From positions 1-5,445 of the forward strand of contig JAUXFR010000116.1 of assembly GCA_030622805.1 (NCBI GenBank): 5,445 nucleotides of DNA, given 5' to 3'. How positions within the stretch are numbered: position 1 is the stretch's first letter; each line of letters opens with the position of its first letter. The position numbers and the translations under genes are program-made. Of the stretch, positions 1 to 5,288 are shown in pieces. The notes beneath the pieces were generated by a model. That model had not been told where the DNA came from, searched no databases, and was given only the letters and a program-made list of their open reading frames with translations. The DNA comes from Anaerolineae bacterium (GTDB taxonomy: Bacteria; Chloroflexota; Anaerolineae; Anaerolineales; UBA4823).

Positions 1-470
1 CGTCCCCAGGGTGGTGGAAAACGGTTGGCTGCGAAATCGTAAGGGATAACGAAGTGAGAATTATGAATCTTGAATTTTAAATTACCTGTTCCCAGAAATG
101 AATTTACAGTATGGTCAATGACATCCGGGTCGATCACCGGGCAGTCGGCTGTGATACGCACAACCACATCAGCATGATACAGACACGCTGCCTGGTAGTA
201 CCGGTCAAGCAAATCTTGCTCGCTGCCGCGATAGCATGGGTAGCCTCGTTCGTCGTACAGTGCTGCAATGGCATCATCAGCCGGGTTGGTGGTGGTAGCG
301 ATGACAACTTCATCCACAGTGTCCGCCATACGGGTTCGTTCATAAACGCGCGCCAGCATGGGCTTTCCAGCGATATCAAGCAGCACTTTGTCGGGGAGGC
401 GGGAAGACGCTCTACGGGCTTGAATGATCGCAACGATTTTAGGTTTTATCGATGATGTTTTACGTTCCAT
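1..470 (-). CDS. spsF: SpsF/NeuA-like cytidylyltransferase, 3' end cut off by the window edge
   Basis: This protein would transfer CMP from CTP to an acidic sugar, most likely the nonulosonic acid made by the upstream synthase, in the cytoplasm. The 156 visible residues match the N-terminal two thirds of the family (about 240 residues). They include the nucleotide-binding loop IIQARRASSRLPDKVL at residues 15-30, GKPMLARVYER at 35-45, a VVIATT strand at 55-60 and TADCPVIDP at 107-115. After an odd stretch at about residues 129-142, the family-like sequence YDFAANRFPPPWG resumes (144-156). The ATG at 470 is the only usable start: the frame is open back to the TAG of the glycosyltransferase gene but holds no other ATG, GTG or TTG there. 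No Shine-Dalgarno motif precedes it, and the start codon lies inside a heptamer repeat unit. The N-terminus is about nine residues longer than usual. SpsF-family identity is firm; the exact sugar substrate is not. Confidence 0.88.
   Translation of the reverse strand, partial: MERKTSSIKPKIVAIIQARRASSRLPDKVLLDIAGKPMLARVYERTRMADTVDEVVIATTTNPADDAIAALYDERGYPCYRGSEQDLLDRYYQAACLYHADVVVRITADCPVIDPDVIDHTVNSFLGTGNLKFKIHNSHFVIPYDFAANRFPPPWG
44..85 (-). repeat. Six degenerate AT-rich heptamers inside the cytidylyltransferase gene
   Basis: Read on the minus strand from 85 to 44, the units are GTAATTT, AAAATTC, AAGATTC, ATAATTC, TCACTTC and GTTATCC. The three central ones (58-78) fit NNNATTC perfectly and the outer ones are decayed. 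The total is 42 nt, so it inserts 14 codons with no frameshift. It encodes a lysine-, asparagine- and histidine-containing stretch (residues about 129-142) between two segments that would normally be nearly contiguous in this family. The repeat structure is visible in the sequence; that it is an insertion relative to homologues is inferred from remembered family patterns. Confidence 0.7.
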
Positions 471-512
471 GTGCCATGTTTCACATACCAGGTATTTTGT
501 ATCATGCTCCGT
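464..512 (+). repeat. Degenerate GTTCCAT heptamer array between spsF and the GT4 gene
   Basis: Seven 7-bp units on the plus strand: GTTCCAT, GTGCCAT, GTTTCAC, ATACCAG, GTATTTT, GTATCAT, GCTCCGT. The first four are closest to the consensus. The array takes up almost the whole gap between the glycosyltransferase stop (519-521) and the cytidylyltransferase. The first unit, read on the minus strand as ATGGAAC, supplies the cytidylyltransferase start codon. Units 2-4 (471-491) match the inverted units at 2093-2073 in 18 of 21 positions. Confidence 0.7.
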
Positions 513-518
513 TTTTAC

Positions 519-1616
519 CTATGCGCTCAGAGCCAGTGAATACGCTTCGAGTAATTTCTGGAAGTTCAAATCCCAGTTTGCACGCTGTTCTGCAAGTGAA
601 CGTGCCGATTGACCCATTTCCGGCAGTTGGTGATGCTGATCAGCAGCATTGAGAATTGCCTGTGCCAGGTCGTCAGAGTTACCGTCGGTGAACAGCCAGC
701 CTTGCTCGTTCGGTTGGATCCATTCACGGTTGCCGGGAATATCGGAAACCAGTGCTGGGATTCCGCAGGCGAGCGCTTCCAAAAGAGAGATCGAGGTCCC
801 GTCGCTGTGAGAAGCACTCAGATAGATATCTGCCGCCCTGTAGTGTTCAGGAAGATCTTCGTAGGGTGCCAGACCTGGAAACTGAACTCGCTCAAATACG
901 CCGCCCTCTTTGAAAATGGTGTACAGATCATTTGCCATAGATCCATCACCCAGCATCACCAGCCGCAGGTCAGGAAGTTCGTTTGCGGCTTGTACAAAAG
1001 CCTGCGCGATGACATCGACTCCATAGATAGGCTCCCAGCTTCGCGTGGAGAGCAACGTGAAAGGTGTATCTGCTGCTTTTGCTTCGTTGGAATTGGGTGT
1101 AAAGTGGTTCAAATCAACGCCCCATGGGAATGTGACGATACGTTCATCGGGCATACCGTAAGAAATGGCAAGCTGGCGGATCGTATCGCAGTCTCCGACC
1201 AAGACCGCGCTTTGCTTGAGCGTATATCGTGTGCTCCAACGCCACATGGTGTTGATCTCAGCATCATGGATCAGGTCGTAACCCCATGACACGCTGATCA
1301 GGGGTTGGAAGCCGAGCAAGGCGACCAGAAAAGCTGATCTTTGGATGGGACCAGCCTGTATCAGGTCCGGTTTCACCTGGTCGATCACCCGAGCCAGATC
1401 TGACAGCAGAATCGAAATGTCTTTGAAGTCGACAGCACCCCGACCGCCTGCCCAGGAAATGGGTTCGATCCCGGGTGGCAGGGGACGGTTCTCTAATTGT
1501 TGATCACCTCGCTCCAAGCGAAGGTAGAAGACTTCATGCTCGGTCTTCGCCAGGGCGGAAAGGAAGCGGTGATCGTGTGTGGTATAGTCGCGAGAAAAGT
1601 ATATAATACGATGCAT
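519..1616 (-). CDS. GT4-family glycosyltransferase (GT-B fold)
   Basis: A cytoplasmic, probably retaining glycosyltransferase that moves a sugar from a nucleotide-sugar donor to a growing surface glycan or lipid-linked intermediate. Its 365 residues are a normal length for GT4. The N-terminal acceptor half includes VKPDLIQAGPIQR (81-93) and SWGYDLI (110-116). The linker FPWGVDLNHF (163-172) is typical of the family. The C-terminal donor domain begins near LLSTRSWEPIYGVD (188-201) and has VMLGDGS (220-226) and VQFPGLAPYEDLPEHYRAAD (244-263). The E-x7-E donor motif appears as D272-x7-E280 in DGTSISLLEALACG, an Asp-for-Glu variant that I believe is common in this subgroup. No membrane segment is evident. 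The ATG at 1616 is the natural start, although no clear Shine-Dalgarno precedes it. The gene sits between heptamer arrays at 464-512 and 1638-1679. Donor and acceptor cannot be told from sequence. Confidence 0.9.
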   Translation of the reverse strand: MHRIIYFSRDYTTHDHRFLSALAKTEHEVFYLRLERGDQQLENRPLPPGIEPISWAGGRGAVDFKDISILLSDLARVIDQVKPDLIQAGPIQRSAFLVALLGFQPLISVSWGYDLIHDAEINTMWRWSTRYTLKQSAVLVGDCDTIRQLAISYGMPDERIVTFPWGVDLNHFTPNSNEAKAADTPFTLLSTRSWEPIYGVDVIAQAFVQAANELPDLRLVMLGDGSMANDLYTIFKEGGVFERVQFPGLAPYEDLPEHYRAADIYLSASHSDGTSISLLEALACGIPALVSDIPGNREWIQPNEQGWLFTDGNSDDLAQAILNAADQHHQLPEMGQSARSLAEQRANWDLNFQKLLEAYSLALSA

Positions 1617-1637
1617 GATTCAGTCGCTTAATATAAT

Positions 1638-1679
1638 GTACCTGATTGGATGAGCCATGTTCTATATGTGATATCCGTT
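1638..1679 (+). repeat. Strongly decayed heptamer array between the GT4 and four-helix-bundle genes
   Basis: Plus-strand units in 7-bp phase are GTACCTG, ATTGGAT, GAGCCAT, GTTCTAT, ATGTGAT and ATCCGTT. GTTCTAT differs by one base from GTTCCAT; GAGCCAT and GTACCTG each differ by two bases from consensus forms. The last unit ends one base before the complement of the TAA stop at 1680-1682. The other units are weak, so the full extent is an interpretation helped by the clearer arrays elsewhere. The 63-bp gap has no recognisable terminator, and the only promoter-like feature is a TATATT about 15 nt before the GT4 start without a -35 partner. Confidence 0.45.
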
Positions 1680-2054
1680 TTAGGGATTATGCTTTTTCTG
1701 AACAACGCGTTTAAAACCACCAATCAAGCCTTTTGTTTTCGCTGTCTGTTCATAACAGGAATGGAATTCTTCTCTAGTAATATATCCTACGTCGAGAGAA
1801 GCATATAGGAGCGATTGAACTTCTACCGCTGACCTACGAGCAATTCCAAGGAATCTTGCGAACTCAGCATTCGAGTCACAATCAAAACCTTCAGCAATAT
1901 TAGCCATTGTGGAGATTGCAGCTCTTTGAATCTGATCTCGCAACCCGTAATCTTTTATAAATGGGTCTCGGCGAGTTAATGAATAAATTTGTTTCACTAA
2001 TTCTCTTGCTTCTTGCCAGGCATTAATATCCTCAAATCGAGTAATTGGTGACAT
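1680..2054 (-). CDS. Four-helix-bundle protein, 23S rRNA intervening-sequence (S23/IVP) family
   Basis: A 124-residue, all-helical cytoplasmic protein of the family first seen encoded in intervening sequences of 23S rRNA genes. It is related in fold to Avd, the accessory protein of diversity-generating retroelements. Its molecular role is unknown. Family hallmarks are RFEDINAWQEARELVKQIYSL (6-26, in part), YGLRDQIQRAAISTMANIAEG (36-56, in part; usually QIRRAAVSIPANIAEG) and SNAEFARFLGIARRSAVEVQS (61-81, in part). I start it at the ATG at 2054, where family-like sequence begins; the longer frame from 2129 only translates heptamers and the end of neuB. A weak GGAAAA (2065-2060) lies 5 nt upstream. 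Hand-counted 60-bp blocks in this gene give 33-42% GC, against 47-67% in sampled blocks of the GT4 and neuB genes, so it looks acquired. It has no evident role in sugar synthesis, and no rRNA sequence surrounds it. Confidence 0.88.
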   Translation of the reverse strand: MSPITRFEDINAWQEARELVKQIYSLTRRDPFIKDYGLRDQIQRAAISTMANIAEGFDCDSNAEFARFLGIARRSAVEVQSLLYASLDVGYITREEFHSCYEQTAKTKGLIGGFKRVVQKKHNP

Positions 2055-2058
2055 ATAT

Positions 2059-2107
2059 ATTTTCCATGGAATGTGGTATGTGGAACATGGAACTTGGTAC
2101 ATGGAAC
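2059..2107 (-). repeat. Clear GTTCCAT heptamer array between neuB and the four-helix-bundle gene
   Basis: Minus-strand units from 2107 down are GTTCCAT, GTACCAA, GTTCCAT, GTTCCAC, ATACCAC, ATTCCAT and GGAAAAT, 49 nt in all. It begins directly after the tandem TAA TAA that ends neuB and stops 4 nt before the four-helix-bundle start codon. Its last unit provides the only ribosome-binding-like purine run for that gene. It is the best-preserved array in the window and runs in the opposite orientation to the arrays at 464-512 and 1638-1679. Confidence 0.8.
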
Positions 2108-2110
2108 TTA

Positions 2111-3175
2111 TTATCCCAAATCCCCCCACCTCAATTCCTGCCCTTTGGCGATATCGTGTATCGCTTTCGTACCGACTACATTTTCGATTTCGGGAGGCAG
2201 GATGGCGCCTGGTGTGGCGGGGCGTAATACGTCGATCATTTCTCGAGTAAATGTTTCACCAGCGGCGATGTCACGGGCGGCTCGCAGGCAGCGGCGCTGG
2301 ACGACGACAGTGTCCTGCTCGTTTCCGGCGACGACCTTGTCGGGAGAGCCGAGCGCATGTTCCAGTTCATGAGTACGTTCGACCATGTCCCGCCAGGTGT
2401 TGGGAGTCATAGAAAATGGGTGGTCAGGGCCAACACGGTTGTTATCGTCTGTGAAATGCCTCTCTATCACGCGCGCCCCAAGGGTAACGCCACCCAACAC
2501 AGTGGTGACTGATTGGGTATGGTCGGATAACCCCAGGATCACATCAGGGAACATGACGCGGTAGGTGTTCAGTACATTCAGGTGTATGTGATCATAGTTC
2601 TCTATACTGGCAGTGTAATTGGTATTGCATTGCATCAGCACCAGTTGCGGGTTAATCTTCAAGATTGTATGAACAGCGCGCTGCACATCGCCGATATCAG
2701 ATGCGCCCGTGGATAGGATAACCGGCTTACCTTTGCTGGCAATATGCTCCAGAATTTCCAACCAGGTTATATCCCCCGATCCGATCTTATGAGCGGGTAC
2801 GTAGGGATCAAGCATGTCAACTGCTTCGAAATCATACGGCGAAGAGAAATAATCGATGCCCACTTCATCACACTCTTCTTTTAGCATCGGTGTCCACTCA
2901 AAGGGGAGCGAGGCATCCTGGTACACTTCGAAGATCGATTTCTTCCAGGTTGATTGGTGGGACACCTGTCCGTTCATAGATTTAAATCCGTAATCCGAGA
3001 CGATCTGGGGGGCGCGAAAATTTTGGAATTTAGCTGCGTCTGCACCGGCTTCCTTCGCCAGCCGGATGAGCATCCTGGCTCGTTCCAGGTCACCGTCGTG
3101 GTTTGCTGAGATGTCCGCGATGAAGTAGGTTGGTTGATTTTTGCCGATTGTGTGGGTGCCAATTTGGATTTCCAT
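2111..3175 (-). CDS. neuB: NeuB/SpsE/PseI-family nonulosonic acid synthase
   Basis: Condenses phosphoenolpyruvate with a six-carbon N-acyl amino sugar to give a nine-carbon sialic-acid-like acid. The 354 residues are a standard length and comprise a TIM barrel (about 1-275) and a C-terminal SAF/antifreeze-like domain (about 288-354). Barrel motifs are FIADISANHDGD (18-29), DAAKFQ (46-51), FSSPYDFEAVD (110-120), KIGSGDITW (130-138), LMQCNTNYTAS (180-190), GLSDHTQS (215-222, with the family's metal-binding His) and IERHFTDD (237-244) plus GPDHPFSM (249-256). QRRCLRAARDIAAGE (293-307) carries the SAF-domain Arg that reaches the partner active site in characterised NeuB dimers. I start at the ATG at 3175, because GGAG (3184-3181) is 5 nt upstream; the GTG at 3181 would overlap that site. 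The first motif has Asp where NeuB/PseI enzymes usually have Glu (AEIG/AELS). The gene follows the SDR reductase by 23 nt. Whether it makes neuraminic, legionaminic, pseudaminic or another acid is unresolved. Confidence 0.92.
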   Translation of the reverse strand: MEIQIGTHTIGKNQPTYFIADISANHDGDLERARMLIRLAKEAGADAAKFQNFRAPQIVSDYGFKSMNGQVSHQSTWKKSIFEVYQDASLPFEWTPMLKEECDEVGIDYFSSPYDFEAVDMLDPYVPAHKIGSGDITWLEILEHIASKGKPVILSTGASDIGDVQRAVHTILKINPQLVLMQCNTNYTASIENYDHIHLNVLNTYRVMFPDVILGLSDHTQSVTTVLGGVTLGARVIERHFTDDNNRVGPDHPFSMTPNTWRDMVERTHELEHALGSPDKVVAGNEQDTVVVQRRCLRAARDIAAGETFTREMIDVLRPATPGAILPPEIENVVGTKAIHDIAKGQELRWGDLG

Positions 3176-3180
3176 AGTCA

Positions 3181-3184
3181 CTCC
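3181..3184 (-). promoter_or_regulatory. Ribosome binding site that decides the neuB start
   Basis: GGAG on the minus strand, 5 nt before the ATG at 3175-3173. It overlaps the competing GTG codon (3181-3179), which argues against that earlier start. Confidence 0.7.
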
Positions 3185-3198
3185 AGATGGGTTGATGA

Positions 3199-4134
3199 TT
3201 AGGGAATTAGCAATTGCCTGATTTTTTCTGGATAGCCCTGTTGGTATAGACGGTGATACCTTTTAAGCCCGGGGGCAATTCCAGGTGTTGCCTGACCTAA
3301 AGTTTCTGCCAGCTTGTTTGACAGTAATGTGAGGTTGGTAGATCGGGCAGCCTTCAGACCAGCTTCTGACAGGGAGGTCGGAGCGATCAGGTTTTCATCC
3401 AGACCGAATTCCCTGGCCAGAGCGGCGCCGAAATCAAATTTGCTGATGCACTCGCTGCTCACTGTATGATATATACCGCACAATTTTTTTTCAATCATGC
3501 TCATGAATAGAACAGCCAGATCGTTGACCAGCAGCGGACAGAAGTATACATCGGTAAACCCCTTCAATTGCCTACCTTCCTTCAGGTTGTTGAAGAAAAA
3601 CTCGCTCAGGCTGCGTTTGCCGGACAAACTCCAACCGTAAAAATTCACGCGTGCAATGAGGGTATCAGGGTTAGCTTCTGCGGCTGCACGTTCGCCTTCC
3701 AGCTTCGTTTGCCCATATACGCTGAGCGGATGCGGTGCATCCTCTTCGGTGTACTCACCACGCATGCCATCAAAGATGGCATCGGTTGAGACATGCAGCA
3801 GGCGCGCTCCGCCCCTGGCGACAAGAGCTGCCAGTTGCGCGGGGAGTTCAGTATTCAATTGTCGCGCCCGGACCGGATCGGTCTCGCAGGCGTCTACGAT
3901 CGCCAGCGCAGCACAGTTGATTACCCAATCGGGTTGGGTTTCCTCAAACAAACGCTCCGCTGTGCCAGGGGCTAAGAGGTCACCTTGCAGTACGGTAAAT
4001 GCCGTGGTGTGCAGGGGGTGGCTGTGCACCAGCCCGAAGACCTGGTGCTTTTCAGATATCCCTGGCATGCTGGCGATTTCCAGCGCAAGGTTCAGACCCA
4101 GTAGACCGCTGGCTCCAGTAATCAGGATGCGCAT
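3199..4134 (-). CDS. RmlD-like SDR-family NAD(P)-dependent sugar reductase
   Basis: An extended short-chain dehydrogenase resembling dTDP-4-dehydrorhamnose reductase. It would reduce a 4-keto nucleotide sugar, or one derived from the neighbouring dehydratase, in the cytoplasm. In 311 residues it shows the Rossmann loop GASGLLG (7-13), INCAALAIVDACE (72-84), the STDAIFDG strand (116-123), the catalytic pair Y140 and K144 in SVYGQTKLEGE, RVNFYGWS (162-169) and the C-terminal RSTNLTLLSNKLAETLG (264-280), which matches the RPxNLxLxxxKxxxLLG pattern of RmlD proteins. The ATG at 4134 places the Rossmann strand at the N-terminus as expected; only a weak AAAG precedes it. It lies between the PseB-type dehydratase and the NeuB-type synthase, so a role in making the synthase's sugar substrate, or a deoxyhexose for the same glycan, is likely. 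No rmlA, rmlB or rmlC is visible, so true rhamnose synthesis is not supported here. Confidence 0.85.
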   Translation of the reverse strand: MRILITGASGLLGLNLALEIASMPGISEKHQVFGLVHSHPLHTTAFTVLQGDLLAPGTAERLFEETQPDWVINCAALAIVDACETDPVRARQLNTELPAQLAALVARGGARLLHVSTDAIFDGMRGEYTEEDAPHPLSVYGQTKLEGERAAAEANPDTLIARVNFYGWSLSGKRSLSEFFFNNLKEGRQLKGFTDVYFCPLLVNDLAVLFMSMIEKKLCGIYHTVSSECISKFDFGAALAREFGLDENLIAPTSLSEAGLKAARSTNLTLLSNKLAETLGQATPGIAPGLKRYHRLYQQGYPEKIRQLLIP

Positions 4135-4171
4135 AACACAGTCTTTAAGTACTGAGCAGCAGTTTGTAGTT

Positions 4172-4197
4172 TCCCTGGTAGTTGTAGCAACCAGGGA
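4172..4197. other. Perfect 8-bp inverted repeat in the 86-bp gap between pseB and the reductase gene
   Basis: TCCCTGGT (4172-4179) pairs perfectly with ACCAGGGA (4190-4197) around a 10-nt loop. No T-run follows on the minus strand and only three T's follow on the plus strand, so it does not fit a classical terminator. It could be an RNA hairpin that affects the downstream transcript, or a decayed repeat. The rest of the gap is AT-rich with no clear signal. Confidence 0.5.
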
Positions 4198-4220
4198 TTT
4201 GTCATAATCGTATTAAATTG

Positions 4221-5234
4221 TTAAACTTCCTGATTGTTTGCGCCCAATTGTGCAGCCTCAAAGGGTGCCACAATCTCACGGATTTGATCGATTGTCAGCC
4301 ATAGTGGGTTGGTCTCGCTGCCGTAGCGGAATCCCTCCGGCAGTGGTTTGCCTTTGGTCTGCCATTCGTGCCCGAACCATAGCATCGTTGGTGGTTGAAC
4401 GACAAACATATCTTCTAATTCGATGGCGCTGCGTGCCTCATCTTCGTGGATCAATACCTCGTGCAGCTTCTCGCCCGGTCTGATGCCGATCACATCCAGC
4501 TCAGCATGAGGGGCGATTACTTTAGCCAGATCGATAATCCTGGTGCTGGGTATTTTGGGCACGAAGACCTCGCCTCCCATCATTTGCTCTGTGCAGCGGA
4601 CGACGAAACGCACGCCTTTTTCGAGCGTTAACCAGAAGCGCGTCATGCGTTCGTCCGTGATGGTCAGTTTTCCATTGCTGCGCTGTTGGATGAAGATTGG
4701 TATCACGCTGCCACGGCTGCCTACTACATTACCGTAGCGTACACAACTGAAGCGGGTCTCTTTTCCGGCGGCGTAAGCGTTGCTCTGGATGAAAAGCTTC
4801 TCTGCAGCCAGCTTGGTCGCGCCATACAAATTGACCGGGTTGACGGCTTTATCCGTGCTGAGCGCCATCACCTTCTGCACGCCGGTATCCAGAGCAGCTT
4901 CAATCACATTGCTGCTGCCCAGGATGTTAGTTTTTATTGCTTCCATGGGGTTGTATTCACACGCCGGCACCTGTTTGAGCGCAGCGGCGTGTATGACGAT
5001 GTCAACTTCCTGCATTGCACGTCGCAGCCGCTCCACATCACGTACGTCACCGATGAAATAGCGCAGGCTGGGGTGATCGAACCCGCCTACTCGCATCTCG
5101 TGCTGCTTGAGTTCATCGCGGCTGAAGATGATCAATTTGGCTGGACGGTATTCGTTGAGCATGATCTCCAAAAACTTCTTACCGAAAGATCCGGTGCCGC
5201 CAGTTACAAGTACTGTTTTATCGTTCCACTCCAT
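4221..5234 (-). CDS. pseB: PseB-type UDP-N-acetylglucosamine 4,6-dehydratase
   Basis: Converts UDP-GlcNAc to a UDP-4-keto-6-deoxy-HexNAc; in characterised PseB/FlaA1 enzymes this inverts C5 and starts pseudaminic acid synthesis. It is a soluble, NADP-dependent extended SDR. The 337 residues agree with the short FlaA1/PseB form, lacking the membrane domain of CapD/WbpM types. Visible are TGGTGSFGKKF (11-21), IIFSRDELKQHEMR (35-48), IGDVRD (61-66), HAAALKQVPACEYNPMEAIK (82-101), the active-site segment STDKAVNPVNLYGATK (126-141, with D128, K129, Y137 and K141), RYGNVVGSRGSVIPIF (166-181), the substrate-site TDERMTRFWLTLEKGV (193-208) and GIRPGEKLHEVLI (250-262). The ATG at 5234 is preceded by GAGG with a 6-nt spacer. 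The usual partner PseC aminotransferase is absent from the window; an RmlD-like reductase follows instead. Family assignment is firm; the stereochemical outcome is inferred. Confidence 0.93.
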   Translation of the reverse strand: MEWNDKTVLVTGGTGSFGKKFLEIMLNEYRPAKLIIFSRDELKQHEMRVGGFDHPSLRYFIGDVRDVERLRRAMQEVDIVIHAAALKQVPACEYNPMEAIKTNILGSSNVIEAALDTGVQKVMALSTDKAVNPVNLYGATKLAAEKLFIQSNAYAAGKETRFSCVRYGNVVGSRGSVIPIFIQQRSNGKLTITDERMTRFWLTLEKGVRFVVRCTEQMMGGEVFVPKIPSTRIIDLAKVIAPHAELDVIGIRPGEKLHEVLIHEDEARSAIELEDMFVVQPPTMLWFGHEWQTKGKPLPEGFRYGSETNPLWLTIDQIREIVAPFEAAQLGANNQEV

Positions 5235-5240
5235 CGATTA

Positions 5241-5244
5241 CCTC
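5241..5244 (-). promoter_or_regulatory. Ribosome binding site for pseB
   Basis: GAGG on the minus strand (within TGAGGT), 6 nt before the ATG at 5234. It is one of only two good Shine-Dalgarno matches in the window; the other precedes neuB. Confidence 0.65.
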
Positions 5245-5288
5245 ATTGTTCTTCAAATCATTTCTATCAATTTCGCTGTTGAACTAAG

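Noticed and set aside
609..1289. A 226-codon plus-strand open frame opposite the GT4 gene
   Set aside because: It is antisense to a gene with clear GT4 motifs, has no family-like sequence and no ribosome site, and is best explained as a shadow of that gene's codon structure.
1617..1660. A promoter for the GT4 gene (TATATT about 15 nt before its start)
   Set aside because: There is no -35 partner at suitable spacing, and AT-rich repeat sequence gives such matches by chance.
1680..2054. A diversity-generating retroelement, because the Avd accessory protein shares this fold
   Set aside because: No reverse transcriptase and no template/variable repeat pair is visible, and the sequence fits the stand-alone IVP family.
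464..2107. A CRISPR array made of the short repeats
   Set aside because: The units are 7 bp, directly contiguous and degenerate, with no unique spacers and no cas genes.
2055..2129. An N-terminal extension of the four-helix-bundle protein starting at 2129
   Set aside because: The extra 25 residues translate the end of neuB and the heptamer array, and family-like sequence begins only after the ATG at 2054.
4172..4197. A rho-independent terminator after pseB
   Set aside because: The stem is not followed by a run of T on the minus strand, and the downstream genes belong to the same pathway.
3656..4207. A 183-codon plus-strand open frame opposite the reductase gene
   Set aside because: It is antisense to the RmlD-like gene, is rich in Ser, Arg and Ala, and has no recognisable motif.
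4686..5282. A 198-codon plus-strand open frame opposite pseB
   Set aside because: It is antisense to a well-supported pseB with all family motifs; no independent coding evidence.
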